Positions 11,149-24,285 of a stretch of DNA of 64,000 bases are shown one piece after another. The notes beneath the pieces were generated by a model that was not told where the DNA came from, made no database searches, and saw only the letters and a list, made by a program, of their open reading frames with translations. The position numbers were made by a program, and so were the translations under genes. Source of the DNA: Metaphire vulgaris (lineage: Eukaryota > Annelida > Clitellata > Crassiclitellata > Megascolecidae); NCBI GenBank assembly GCA_018105865.1, contig CM030840.1, positions 11,070,294 through 11,134,293 on the forward strand, read 5' to 3'. Each line of letters starts with the position of its first letter. The first letter of the stretch is position 1.

Positions 11149-11299
11149 GGAAATGTCTATTATGCTGGCTGCCCGCATTCTAATTAAACCGCTGATTGGT
11201 CGAATGAATCACGTGGTTCGGGTTAGAGTTAGGGTTAGACTCATTCGACCAATCAGCGGTTTAGTTAGAATGCGGCCAGCCCGCATAATAGACACTGCC
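11149..11299. mobile_element. MULE-like foldback MITE, 9-bp TSD
   Basis: Near-perfect inverted arms of about 55 bp (ATGTCTATTATGC... and inverse) around a TTAGGGTTAG-like loop. The flanks ATACAAAAA repeat exactly, 9 bp. Long arms and a 9-bp duplication fit Mutator-like elements. Confidence 0.7.
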
Positions 11300-11719
11300 A
11301 TACAAAAAGTCCATGCTTTTTGTGTGAGTGGGACAGCAGAGCAAGAAGTCCGAACACCGGCAAAAACAAAACTGGCCATCTCGACTCGATTTGAAGCCTG
11401 GATCTGAAAACATTGTTGCCTACGATTTCAATTGACCCACACGTCTGCACATCAAATTCGATCTGTTTAAGCAGTTTATAAATGACCAATAAGTCATACA
11501 CAACGATCCTTTCTGTTTCCACTTCAAATACACCTGCAACAAATTTTCAGCAGCTACACTGTAGCTATGAAAAAGTGAAAGGAGTATTTGTTGGCTCACA
11601 ATTTCGAAGTTACTTTTCGAAGATCAGTATGAAAAACAATGACGTTTCAGGAGCGTTTTCTAATATTTACTTAGAGACTCTTCCGCAATGATGACGATAG
11701 ATAGGGCGTGTATGTTTGT

Positions 11720-11751
<32 letters not shown>

Positions 11752-11973
11752 ACACATACACAGTACACGCACATTTTTTTTTGGGACGACTGATGTTGTT
11801 GTGGAGGAGGAGGTTAAGTGTGATCATGGGTGTTGTCCTATTTAACCTCATTTGAGCACGGTGAATATACATGTAAGAGGAACTACAGTATAGTGTGCGT
11901 CTTATTTCACAGACGAATCGACGCACCTGTCTACCTGTCTGTCTCTCTGTCTGTCTGTCTGTCTGTCAGTCTG
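11720..11973. repeat. CA and CTGT microsatellites
   Basis: (CA)n at 11720-11757 and (CTGT)n at 11933-11973, with unrecognised sequence between. Confidence 0.85.
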
Positions 11974-11974
11974 T

Positions 11975-13730
11975 TTTAGGCCTATTTATAGATGCGTCCG
12001 TCAGAAGACGAAGGGCGTCGTCAGCGCCTTCCGCATCTGTTGCCTGTATACAGGTCTTACATGTTCTCGACGCAGTAAGCCATATATTGTTTCCGATGTG
12101 GATTCCAGCGCTGTCGATGGGAATGGGAAGGCCATGCTGGTCATCAGCCCCTCCTACCTAATGGACGAACACAAGGCCATCGGGTCACAGTATATATAGA
12201 TAGCAGTGGCTTTTTTGACTGACTCCATTAGTATTTAGATCATATTATTCTAATTCAGTTTCATGGAGCTAATTACACATAGACAGAATGTGACAGACAA
12301 GCAGACAAACAAACCGAAGCAAGCAAGTAAGTAAAATCTCGTTAATTTCTATAGCGCTGTTAAAAGCAACACCGAAGTATCTCCTTATCCATAGGTGCTT
12401 AAAGGTATAGGTGAGATATGGCAGAACTTTGGCGATTTAGTAACTGGACGGGCTAGGGCGTTTGAATTGATTGATATTTGTTAATGAAGGTTTTTGTAAG
12501 GTTACAGTAGAGGGAGTTGCAGTAGTCTTGTTTGGAATGGACTATTGAAGTGGCGATTCTGGAGGCAAGCCGTATCTTTGCTTACAAACTCCATTTATAT
12601 AACGAGTAGCAGTTAAATTTCGTCGAATTCTGCTCGTGAAGCAAAAGAGGATCTGTCATATATAAGTTAGTAGCAGAGAATCAAATGGATTTATCACAGT
12701 CTCCATTGCTAGTCATGCAAACAGAGTCGTAACTAGGTGAGGGTCAGGCTGCCTCGGGCGCCGTCTTGGGAGGGGGACGCCAAAATACATGCCCTGATTT
12801 TATTCACGACGGGAATTGTACTGTTAAGAAGTTAAAAACACTCGCCGAAGGCATTGTCAGTGTGTCTGACAAGCAAAAAATGTCATCACTGCTAACTTTA
12901 CTTACATTCTTTTACTCCTCAAGGTGGTTAAAAGTATGAAAAGCCAAAAAGGTCATCACCAGTTGTCCAGTTTTCAAACCATAAACTATATTGGGGCGAA
13001 AAACTATAGGATACCTTGCCCCAGTGGGGTAGCGTGCACTCGTGCCGCCTATGGCTCCTGGCAAAAATGCTGCCCCAATTTGCTCTTATTATACCTGACA
13101 AGCAAAAAAGGTCGTCGCCGCAAAACTTGCCGCCCCTACGCCAAAACTCCTCGGCAACCCGACAAGCAAAAAAGGTCGCTTCCAAAATTTGCCGCCACTG
13201 ATTGCCCAAATATGCTTACGAAATATCGATAAGATCTTGACTGCAGTCAAAATATATTTTGCTATCTCAGAAACTTCTCTCGATCAGAGCTGTCAACTGG
13301 ATCTGTTGTAAACTTTCAAATATGAGCATTGTTTCCGGAATTGTCATTTGAGTTATCACAGCTAGGTCTACCAGGAACTTCAACAGCATATCTGAAAGCA
13401 CAGAAACCCAATATTTGCATATTTATCTTATGTTTAAAAAATAATAATTTATCGCGTTTTCTCCGCGTATATAATTATAATTATACACTGTGGCCCATAA
13501 AAAACCAAACCCTTTTTATTTTGGCAATAACTTTGTCAAATATTGACCACACTTGATAAAACTCGACAGCGATATCCTTGAGGGACTTATCAACAAATTG
13601 AGAGAAAGTCAGAAGAGAAACCGCCACGGCCGACCGGCGACTAGAGAGCGATTGACGACGCAGCTAGTGTGCGTATCGATAGCAAAATGTCATCATCGCT
13701 GTCGGCGTGTTGGTACTCAGTCACGAAGGT
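11975..13730. other. intronic stretch with four recurrent-word copies
   Basis: GACAAGCAAAAAA-type words lie at 12867-12889, 12940-12960, 13096-13116 and 13160-13179, in MITE-like but unbounded sequence. Otherwise nothing recognised. Confidence 0.5.
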
Positions 13731-13738
13731 GCACCACC

Positions 13739-13940
13739 CAGTGTTTAATCTAGGTCCGATTCCGTGTGGGGGGACTTGCCCTTTCCCCCCGGAAATTTCA
13801 AATTCCCTCCCGGAAATTTTGGAATACTACATGGACTAACAGCGGCCCCTAGCAGAATTCCCCCCCGGCTTTGTCAGTTCCCCTCCCCCCCGGCTTTTTC
13901 AGTTCCCCCTGGAGTCCCCTGGAGTCCAGATTAAACACTG
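13739..13940. mobile_element. hAT MITE, TSD GCACCACC
   Basis: Ends CAGTGTTTAATCTAGG and CCAGATTAAACACTG, with perfect GCACCACC flanks. Homologous to 27237, 41905 and 60643. Confidence 0.92.
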
Positions 13941-14183
13941 GCACCACCCATCACGCTACCCCCACTAGACCTGCAGAGAGACGGAAACCCTCGGGCGCGC
14001 TGTATTCACGACGACCTGCATTGAAATGCCCGAAGAAGCGTCGTGCGCCGGAGAGAGTCCCGACTGCAAAACCAATTAGACTAGTTCGCTTCACGCGATC
14101 ACAGCGGTCGTCGGACAACAGTGTTCGCGTCAGCAGCGATTGAATTTATCTTCTTTTCACTGAAGAGAAATTCTTCACAGTGG

Positions 14184-14465
14184 CAGTGGCGTAGCGAGGG
14201 TATCCGGCGCCCGGGGGGGGGGCAAAGTGTACCGTTGACGTCCCCAGCACTGCTGCAAAAAAGGTCGTCACGCAGTTAGTTCTCGGCGCCCCTCAACTCT
14301 CTACGGTGCCCCTCTCTCGTTATACTCCTGACGAGCAAAAAAAGGTCGCCGCACATGTTTCTTCTTATTTATTGTGCATTTCACTTACACAAATACCCGA
14401 TTTTGGCGCCCCCTCACCTCGGCGCCCGGGGCATATGACCCCATCTGCCCCTCGCTACGCCTCTG
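14184..14465. mobile_element. hAT MITE, CAGTGGCGTAGC family
   Basis: Ends CAGTGGCGTAGCGAGGG and CGCTACGCCTCTG, flanked by CACAGTGG and CACCGTGG (7 of 8). Carries GCGCCCGGGG near both ends and two recurrent-word copies. Confidence 0.82.
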
Positions 14466-14609
14466 CACCGTGGCACCACCTGGGGTAGCTTACAAAATGA
14501 CAGAATTCACGCCCCGATTGCAGTCAAGAAACGTGACATCACCGATGAGAGAATACTTCGCACATGTCCAACGTTCAGGAAGTCAGCAAAGATGGGACAG
14601 CAAAACTTG

Positions 14610-15535
14610 ACGCAACTCTTCGTAAATGCTAATATTGCAGCGTCTGCGTGTGTGGGTGTGTGTGGGGGGAGGGGATTGTCCAGTAGCTGTCAGCACTAGC
14701 CAACCGGTGTTGCTGAATTTTTTAAATATTTAATTTAAACTTCTAAAAATTTAAAACCTGAAATAAATCACTCTGTAGTCTGTAAGCTGTAGCACCGTGT
14801 AGTCCGGTCCGCCTTAGGCTAAGTCAAGATGGGTGTCAAATTCTGCTAAGAAAAACGTCTACAAATAAATTTGAATATTTTATGTGAAATCGTTTACCAG
14901 TCTTTCCGCTGATGTAGGCCCTATTGACTATTGTAGGCCTATTATGGCCTATACCGACGTAAAAGCACACGTTATATGTCTATAGCTGACGCCGGCGAAT
15001 TACAAAGTTTATACTAGCGTGATTAAACCAGTTATTCAAAGGACGCGCTTCTAAGACGAAAATGCACTAGAACACCCTCTGACGACCGTGAATTAAAAAA
15101 TTACGTATATATACGACAGTCTGATCCATCCTCCTTGTCCTTTTGCGATCGTTCTAATCTGTCCAACGGGAAAGATTTTAATTAATCATCAGCATAATCG
15201 TCACTTCATCATCGTAATCATCATCATCATCATCATCGCCGTCGTCCGTCGTCATCGCCGTCGTTCGTCATCATCATCATCTCGGCTCTCTGCCTGCTAA
15301 TTGTGTCAATAGCTAAATAGGAAATGTTTCCAAGCTTTCCTTTCTTTAGCTTTCCTTTCTTTAGCTTTTCTTTCTTTAGCTTTTCTTTCTGCGATGCTGA
15401 TTTGTCTGAGTTCTAGGTCTTCCTAGGATGTTGTCAGTCGACCGTTTAATTGGTTTTTCTTTTCTTATCTTTTTGCCCGTATAGAGTTTTTTTTATGATC
15501 ACCGGTTGTTTTCCATTCTGCCCATTTGCCATAAC
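14610..15535. other. unannotated stretch
   Basis: A short ATC-rich run at about 15190-15280 and TTTCTTTAGC repeats at about 15345-15390. No gene seen. Confidence 0.5.
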
Positions 15536-15539
15536 TAAG

Positions 15540-15648
15540 TTCTTCTTCTTCTTCTTCTTCTTCTTCTTCTTCTTCTTCTTCTTCTTCTTCTTCTTCTTCT
15601 TCTTCTTCTTCTTCTTCTTCTTCTTCTTCTTCTTCTTCTTCTTCTTCT
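15540..15648. repeat. (TTC)n microsatellite
   Basis: About 36 TTC units, giving a false poly-Phe frame. Confidence 0.95.
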
Positions 15649-16194
15649 GCTCCTTTCTACAAAGTTATCGTTTAGCCCCATTCGTTGTCTGATATCTTCC
15701 TATCTTACCCTCTGTAATCTGTTCACACACACACACACCATCTAGTGTCTGTCTCAACCAGCAATTTCTAGCACCACGTCTTCTTCACCAGAATTTCAGT
15801 ACCTCAAACAGTGCCCATGTCTCTGAACAGTATGCTACAGTCTTTGAGGTACTACTTTTGTGTTGTTTATTGTTGTTTTTCATTTACATTCCAATTGTTG
15901 AATTGTCTTTCCCCAAAACTTTTCAGCCTTCACAATTTTTTTAGCCCGTTTGACATTCTTGAAATGCTTTAAAGATCATGTCTGATTCATACCCATAGGC
16001 GTAAGCGAAGTAGGCGGCTGTCTACGGCGGCACTTTTTCGGGGGCGGCATTTTTGGACTGACATTTTCCATTAAAAATGTTTCACGATTTTGCGAGTGCG
16101 ATTCTGATAATGTCGCTCTGAACTTACGTTAAATACCTAAAATTGCGATATTCTTATATTACTAGCCGTTAACCCGTCAAAAATGACGGGGGAC

Positions 16195-16381
16195 CAGTGT
16201 TTTATCCAGACTCCAGGCCTTTGGGGAGAAATTGAGGCTTTCGGGAGGAATCGACTTTGTTGGAGGGGAAAAGACACAGTTCAATGCAAAATGTGTGTAA
16301 GTGCTGGAATTTGGGGGGGGGGATTTTGAGGTTGGGGGGGGGGGAGAATCTCCCCTTCTAACATGCCTGAATAAAACACTG
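16195..16381. mobile_element. hAT MITE, TSD CGGGGGAC
   Basis: Ends CAGTGTTTTATCCAG and GAATAAAACACTG, with perfect CGGGGGAC flanks. Confidence 0.88.
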
Positions 16382-16894
16382 CGGGGGACAGTGGCTATCT
16401 CCTTCCCAGATTTTTTGAAAAAGTTCGTATTTTTACAGTACATACTCGTATAACAATTTTTTAAAATCTGAAAATGTAATGTGAATGCGTAGATAATTAT
16501 CATTTAAAATTCTCCTATGTGCTCACTGGGTGGTCTTGCCCCTTCCCACCACTGGCCTAAAGTAACAATAATGCAGGGCATTTTAATTATATAAAGCTAA
16601 GAACGTAAATGTAAAGAACCTATTGAATTCTTTATCTTCGTTTTTTTGCTGATGCCTCGTGGAGAAATTAACTGGAAAGCCAATTTAGTTTAATCTGTAT
16701 ATCAATCGCAGTTGCGATTTAATTAACTGTTAATTTCCCGAAGGTTTCCAGTTGCCCTGTTAAAGGCCAATTGTCGACTGGTTCCCTTATACTGTAGCGG
16801 GGCCTTGTTAGATAATAAATACAGCATTATCCGACGTTTTTAACGTTCCAGATAGACGCAAACAGACCTCTTTACTTGACTCTAACCTGCATCT

Positions 16895-17112
16895 GGTGCT
16901 AGGACAAAATGTCCTAGGACAAAATGTCATGGGGACAAAATTCACGAACAAGATGTAATGGGGATAAAATGTAACCCTAAGCCTAACCCTAACCCTAACT
17001 CCAACCCGCGACATTTTGTCAGTGACATTTTGTCCGTGACATTTTGTCCGTGACATTTTGTCCGTGACATTTTGTCCGTGACATTTTGTCCTCGGACATT
17101 TTGTCCGGCCAC
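16895..17112. repeat. GACATTTTGTC arrays with telomere-like core
   Basis: AGGACAAAATGTC words on the left face seven GACATTTTGTCCG words on the right. Between them lie CCTAACCCTAACCCTAAC (about 16980-16998) copies. The symmetric layout suggests a terminal-inverted-repeat element with subterminal repeats; no duplication was found. Confidence 0.75.
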
Positions 17113-17331
17113 GCCGCATCTTATTAATACGTGCCAACGGTGCATTATGTACAGTTACTGTATACATCGTATACCTAAAAGAAGGCAGCATTGTAGTAGA
17201 CAGCGTATGAAGACGATGGTGGGGGATGCTGGAGATTCCAGCCTCTCTTCGGCAGCATTCTATCATTAATTGCTAGTCGCCAGAGTTTTCTTCCGGCTAA
17301 ATAACAACGGTCACTTAGTGTATGTAATCAA

Positions 17332-17337
<6 letters not shown>

Positions 17338-17395
<58 letters not shown>
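17338..17395. repeat. (TA)n microsatellite
   Basis: About 29 TA units. Confidence 0.95.
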
Positions 17396-17399
<4 letters not shown>

Positions 17400-17576
17400 G
17401 CCATCTGGGCGTCTGTTTCTGTGAGTAGAGATGGAGATGGGGTTATTGGCTCTGTCGTAGGCTTAGGCCTTTAGGCCTAGTGCTGTGACTGCATTTTGCA
17501 CGTTAAAAGTGTTGCCTGTACAGTGTATACGGTGTAATGGATAGCGCGTTTATTATGAGTAGGCCTAATAGAATTT

Positions 17577-17808
17577 AGTATAGTATAGTATAGTATAGTA
17601 TAGTATAGTATAGTATAGTATAGTATAGTATAGTATAGTATAGTATAGTATAGTATAGTATAGTATAGTATAGTATAGTATAGTATAGTATAGTATAGTA
17701 TAGTATAGTATAGTATAGTATAGTATAGTATAGTATAGTATAGTATAGTATAGTATAGTATAGTATAGTATAGTATAGTATAGTATAGTATAGTATAGTA
17801 TAGTATAG
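17577..17808. repeat. (TATAG)n pentanucleotide satellite
   Basis: About 46 perfect units over 232 bases. Confidence 0.97.
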
Positions 17809-17937
17809 CGGTTTGTTTGTTAAGCGTGTGACGAAGCTGTGCCTCTGAATCTGTAGAAACGACTAACTTCGTTGTGTTGTTGTTGTGTTGTTGTTCCGTG
17901 TGAACAGGATATGTGCACGTAGACAGTCAGGGTTTCA

Positions 17938-18102
17938 TTCAAGGGTTGGCCCCGGGGGGGGGGCAAGATGGGATCTGGGAAGGGTCGGATTAAATTGCAC
18001 ATGAAGGCCAAAGTCAGGATGTGCAATACTACTTAAAAAAATTGTACGCCGACTTTTCCTGGGGGGAGCTTCGCCCCGGTAGAATGCCTGAAAGAAACAC
18101 TG
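17938..18102. mobile_element. hAT MITE, TSD TAGACAGT
   Basis: Ends CAGGGTTTCATTCAAGG and TGCCTGAAAGAAACACTG, with perfect TAGACAGT flanks. Confidence 0.88.
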
Positions 18103-18322
18103 TAGACAGTAGACTGTATATTATGACAGGTTTTCTATTGATCCGACTGATGTTAAATCGCACAGCTTATAGTCCGGACAGAAAAAGATTCAGAAATAGA
18201 AAATTTCAGAAATAGAAATACAAAATTTGTTTCAGTGCCCAACAAAAATGTAACTGGGCCTATCTTTGAGCAAGATTCAAACCTAATCTGTTCTCTATTT
18301 GCCTATCTGCTATAACCAGAAC

Positions 18323-18449
18323 GGACATGGATATGGGTTGGGTCCACCCGAGGATTGGGTTTGGTTGGATTGGGTTGCGTCACAATCCAATCCAACACAA
18401 TCCAATCCAACACAACCTATGAATAACCCACCCATATCCATGTCTGCCT
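18323..18449. repeat. inverted repeat with GGATTGGGTT words
   Basis: GGACATGGATATGGGTTGG and its inverse near 18424-18442 enclose tandem GGATTGGGTT and AATCCAATCC words. It is MITE-like; no convincing duplication. Confidence 0.6.
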
Positions 18450-18511
18450 AATATGCAGAAATATCTGGTCCAGTCACTTGCACACCTGTTATTTCATTGC
18501 CTCATCTAGAC

Positions 18512-19277
18512 CACGGTTTCCCAAACATTTTGGAACGGCGGTCCACTTCAGCGGTTTTATAACGTGCCGCGACCCTATTCATAGAATACAATATTTTTAA
18601 AAATGCATTAGGCCATCTGGTGAACGTCAGTTGAAAAGAATCTGAATTTTGAATAAATGGCAAAATAAAAGCTCTGATTCAACTCCAATTTGAACGAAAG
18701 TATGGCAAATATATTAGGCAGAATTGTACATATTTTGCCAAATGATACTGTATTGAAATTTCTTGAAGATTATCTTTTTAAAATTTTTGCAGAAACATAC
18801 CTTTGTTACGCGTCATAAAAATCCTATGAGTATGGCAAAATCGATTAACCGCGGCGGATCGGGCGTGTTTGAACTGAAAAATTCCCTATTCTTAGTGGAG
18901 TTTCAGAGCAAAATGGCAGGAATACGCTTTTCTTGCGTTATTTAGAAATACGGGTAAATTTTAAAAAGTACTATAATTATAGGTCAGGATTTTCCAAACT
19001 TTTTGGAACTGCGCGACTCACTTCAGCGGCTTTGTAACATGCCGCGACCCTGCAAATTCTTTGTTAACTGAAACTGGATAAAACACTAATCATTTTAGGA
19101 TTGCTGGCATACAGCTTTCTTAAAACCTAAGCCTGCTTGCAACTTTCAAGGCTTGTGACAGTGTGGTATTGGTTAGAAAATGACACTTTTGAATCTAAGT
19201 TTGCGCTACCCCGCGACCCACTAGGCTGAGCCCTGCGACCAATTTTCGGGTCGCGACCCGCAGTTTGGGAAACACTG
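18512..19277. mobile_element. hAT element, GGTTTCCCAAAC family, 766 bp
   Basis: Ends CACGGTTTCCCAAAC and GTTTGGGAAACACTG, flanked by ATCTAGAC and GTCTAGAC (7 of 8). Has internal end-like sequence near 18985, as in the copies at 39083 and 49998. No transposase. Confidence 0.88.
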
Positions 19278-19854
19278 GTCTAGACAACGGTCTCGTCCCT
19301 TTGCTTTGTTCCAGTTTGGCGGTCAGCGCCTATAGGCCTAGTCTAAGGGTTGCAGTGTGTTTTGCGGTGTATTGCTAGAGGACTAAATAACCGCTGCTAT
19401 AGTAGAACTCTGCTTTGCCCAGCTATTACCCTGCTGTAGTGGCCCCTGTACAGAGGTAGGGCCTATTTAAGGTTTACTCGTTGTGTAGACTGTAGACCAC
19501 CATTTCCATCCATTTTAGTGCTGCACTTGGACCCTATTTGGCAACATAGAGGGTCACCGTTGCTTTTTGATTAAAGTAAATCCAATCGATATTAATTATA
19601 TCTGCAATCGTCTTTTTATATTCTGCTTCTGTGCGGCAGCTGCTCTCCGCCAGCGATTGATTGTCTTTAGTGATTTTCTTAATACAACCTAAAGGAAATC
19701 TTAGTACAATTCGTATTTACCTGAAGAACCGAAGCACAATCGACTCTCTATTTCTGAATTGCTAATAATTAACAAAGTGCAAAATACGGCGTATTTCTAC
19801 ACGTAGAGGCCTACAGTACCATTGGCTTGGCCATGGGGCACTGGGGCCCCGGAA

Positions 19855-20020
19855 ATGACGTAGCGACGGGGAGTATGTCGGTATATACACCCCCAAAACC
19901 AGTCTACCTTAAAGTTTTTATGTGATTTACATGTGGTTTATATGGTTTATGTGGTTTATAGTTAAGATTTATACCCACCCACACTATCTATACCCTCCAA
20001 AATCAAACTCCTGGCTACCA
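19855..20020. mobile_element. MITE fragment with TTTATATGGTTTATGTGG core
   Basis: Inverse of the element at 27415-27600: GACGTAGCGACGGGG, then GGTATATACACCCCC, to CTCCTGGCTACCAG. Ends worn. Confidence 0.65.
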
Positions 20021-20184
20021 GTCTGAGGTTCTCTGGCTAAAGTTTTTATGTCCACGATTTACCCGGCTAGTGGTTAACCTAAAGGTAGTTTATATCCAAG
20101 ACTGTTTTCTCTTCGCTTCGTTTGATTAGGTTTATAGTTAAGATTGGTTGTACCCACCCAAACTATTTTTCTTTGATACCCTTC

Positions 20185-20493
20185 TGCCCAATGCTCAAAT
20201 TCTTCATTGGCTGTCGGCGCCTGAGCGCATTACGCTATCAACCCTTGTATATCGCTGCCATCCAGATCTGGTTTCGCAGCGTTTCCGACCTCGCGGGCCG
20301 CAAACGACTCAGATCGTCAACAACATCGTTGCTCATCGTTCCGAGAACGCGTCTTGTCACCGTCGGAGATCGTGCCTTCCCGCCACCGCGCGTAGAGCTC
20401 CCTGCCGACAACAAGTCACCGTCGTTGGATATTTTCGGGAATCGACTGAAGTCCTGGCTTTTTAAGACTAGCTACTTGGCTAATTCTGTTTAA
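20185..20493 (+). mobile_element. CR1/L2-like LINE ORF2 C-terminus
   Basis: Frameshifted reading with ILHWLSAPERI and LVYRC, then RRLRSSTTSLLIVPRTRL, GDRAFP, LPAD and LKSWLFKTSYL to a stop. This is the standard post-RT end of CR1/L2-group LINEs. Confidence 0.75.
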
Positions 20494-20569
20494 AGTGTTC
20501 GCGCAGTCTTTTTGACGAGTTACCACTCTAATCTTGTCGTTCTCTTACTTACTTACTTTACCCCTGGGC

Positions 20570-20777
20570 TCGACCCCCTATTTGGGCTGGAATCGGTCGT
20601 GGAATTTGTGCAAAACCGCTGAGTATTTGGGGGGAGGGTAGGTAGTATGATGTGATTGAACGAACGGAAGTTAAAACTTTGGAGCTTGAAACGTCGACGT
20701 TTTTCGGTCGTCAGAATTTCACCTGAAACTGTCGATGTTCCCCCCTCTATTCAGAAATCCTGGCTACGCCACTGAGG
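20570..20777 (-). mobile_element. hAT-like MITE remnant
   Basis: Ends CTGGCTACGCCACTG. The body matches 48650-48862 and 30780-30860 (GGAATTTGTGCAAAACC, GGGGGAGGGTAGG). Confidence 0.55.
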
Positions 20778-21073
20778 CCCACACTGTGTAATCCGCGATT
20801 AGGCCTAATTAACTATTTAAAATGAATATTATTAATAGCAAGACTTCAGCGTAGCGTTTCTGTCATCGACCGTAGAATGCTTCTGTACATGAGTGGGTTG
20901 GGTGACGAAGAGGGTAAACTGGGAGCTGAAGGGAGAGCGCTAACGAAGAGATGTTTGCTCATCTTCACCAACATTGAAGTGGTGCTTGTCAAACGAGATA
21001 ATTTCAGAGAGAAAAGTGCGCATTCTTACGTAAACTTAAACAAACAAAGGTTTAACCGCTGAACTTTGAGTAG

Positions 21074-21371
21074 GGACCGTCCATAAAGTACATCACGCTA
21101 TTTTTTTCAGTTTTTACCCCTCCTTTTGTCACCATCTACTTTTCCCTTAAAGCGTCATCCATAAATTAGGCCACGTCACGAAATGTTTGACAGTTTTAAC
21201 CCCTCCCCTTGTCACAATCCGTAGCACATCTCCCACTCCCCCTTAAAGTACGCCGCAATTTCAAACCAATTTTCTTAACAAATAAACAACAAGCTAAAAC
21301 CAGTTACTTCAAACTGCCGCACTGTCTTAGACCCTCTCCCGTCGGAGCGCGGCGTACTTTATGGACGGTCC
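21074..21371. mobile_element. terminal-inverted-repeat MITE, GGACCGTCCATAAAGTAC
   Basis: Exact 18-bp inverted ends enclose about 260 bases, including a second inner CGTCATCCATAAATTAGGCC. The superfamily is uncertain; it resembles the GGGGCTGTCCATTAA elements. Confidence 0.75.
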
Positions 21372-21626
21372 TTTAGACAGCAAACAGCCAATACAAATCA
21401 GAGAATTTTCGCAATCTATGTCTTGTGTAACTCTTTACGACCAATCCACTGAACAGTTTATCAACGGAATCTGAAGAAGCCTCTGGAACGCTCAAAGTGA
21501 ATTGACAAAGAAGAGAGAGAGAGAATTAGAGACAGACAGACAGACAGAGATAGACAGACAGACATACGGAAAGACAGAAAGACAGAGGTAGACAGAGAGA
21601 GAAAAAAGAAAGGAGCGGTAGAGATG

Positions 21627-22431
<805 letters not shown>

Positions 22432-22559
22432 GACAGAGAGACAGAGACAGAGAGACAGAGAGACAGAGAAACAGAAACAGAAGAAACAGAAACAGAAACA
22501 GAAAGAAAAAAAGAGTGTGTTTGTGTGTGTGTGTAGGTGTGAGTTATAGACTGAGAGAA

Positions 22560-23140
22560 ACGTATTGAGTATCTTCTGCAACCGGAGAACAGATTACCAT
22601 CGGAATGATCGTTTTTCTGCAGCACAATTTCAAGCAGGATAATGCTTTCACCATAATGGCTACTAAAGGTTTCTGAATATACGTTGTAGGCGTTCCGTCA
22701 TTTAGCCAGACTACACAGAGGAAGAAGTTTAGGATGTCAGTTTGAGGCCAACGCTCTCGTAAGCATCGGTCGAAATAGTCTGCTTTGAACTGTTAAGTTA
22801 ATTTCTTTTCGTGGGAACCTTTAAACGCTCATCTTCTCGCATTGAAGTCGGAAATTAATTATTTCGTTTTCAAGCATCGCTTCAGTTTTTGCGACGATTA
22901 TCAAATTCGGTCTTTGCAAATGCAGTCTGGTGTATAATTAACTATGGGGTGCGTTGTCAATTCGCGATGGACAAAAATACTGACGCTCTGGAAGACGCAC
23001 TTGGACATGTCTGACATGATACGGATTTCCTTGCAATGTTATACTTGAGTTATGCTCAGCTGTAACCCATATATCCTGATCCTATCATTGCTGGAAACCT
23101 AATAAGCCTATTACTCGCAAGGGAGCATCAAATTTCTCGG

Positions 23141-23235
<95 letters not shown>

Positions 23236-24280
23236 AGCAGTATTCAAATTGGGTTCACCATGTCCATGAAATTTATCGTAAAATTACAAAAATATGACTT
23301 CCATCTACATTGAAAGCATTACTTCCATCTCTTTATCTGATCCCATTATATACATCTCTTATACTACGGTACTTAACTTATTTCAATCTGTGCTGAGGAA
23401 TATTTCAATCTGTGCTGAGGAAACAGTTCAATATCTAATATTAACAGGCTCTTCCTGCTTCAAAAATGGTATTTAGAATCCTACCCCATCCCCATTCCTC
23501 GCACACGCTCATCTCCTTTACAAACATCTAAACCATTAGAAAGTTTGTGATATCCACATTACGCAAACATCCATTCTCATGGTCAGAATAAGAAATACGA
23601 CTCTGCCAATCAATTTTCACGGACATTTTAGCCACTGTTCAAATACACGTTGCCACAATGCTCACAGTAAAATAAGAAAAAAAACTTATGCATAAACATA
23701 AGCCGCAGGTCATCGCGTGACAAATCCGTTAAATCATATAATTATCTAGAGTTGGATCATCTGTCTCTCGTCTAATAACCTCAGCATAAGGGTCAGCCAC
23801 CATACAAATGCATGCAATAATCATAATATTAATCAAATTATGAATTCGACATTCCATTAGCACTAGGCGCTCGCGTTCCAATTTACCAGCTGTAAATTAA
23901 TTAGTCGTGATCGGTCATGATAATCGTTTTCCTAAAATATTGCATTTAGCACAATTATTGTAAACTAATCGATGGGCAAGAGCATTGAGAGGACATCTAA
24001 TTTTTACACTGACTATTAGGTTTTCACTGTAGTTATTCTGTCTTCGCCAGTCTACTCATCTATATCACCATTCACTCAAATGTTATTTTCAGATTTATAA
24101 ATCATTGCAATATTGAAAATCACGCAGTTACACTGTGCTATTCTCAATGTTATTATTGTAATGAAAATCAGATTTATAACTGGTAATTAATTCTCCTCCA
24201 CTGCCTTTACATTTAGTATCTGTCTGTCTGTTTCTCTTTCTCTGCTAGGCTAATATTGATTTCTATGTGCACACTCAGTC
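22560..24280. other. unannotated stretch with TAA microsatellite
   Basis: (TAA)n at 23142-23234. I see no gene or element. Confidence 0.5.
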
Positions 24281-24285
24281 ACTTA

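Larger units (their letters stand above)
9070..11690 (+). pseudogene. decayed multi-copy gene split by five transposon insertions
   Basis: Fragments on the + strand read, in order: NLAPGTTYSW (about 9140-9154 continuing at 9513), RHRKKNFYPVL (about 9536-9570), DDGLILCFNVPEL, DWRLFINSAKTSLKAVLLHNG, SIPVAYS and YTDYNW (9877-10120), a GDLKV-like piece (10850-10889), a Gln/Gly/Asn piece (11109-11148), CFLCEWDSR-like and LHIKFDLFKQF (11300-11480), and GVFVGSQFR and AFSNIYLE (11580-11690). I recognise this motif series from an uncharacterised gene family present in many copies in arthropod and other invertebrate genomes; its function is unknown to me. The gaps are exactly the insertions at 9155-9504, 9578-9868, 10121-10849, 10890-11108 and 11149-11299, each bounded by a duplicated target. 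In-frame stops show it is dead. Confidence 0.7.
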
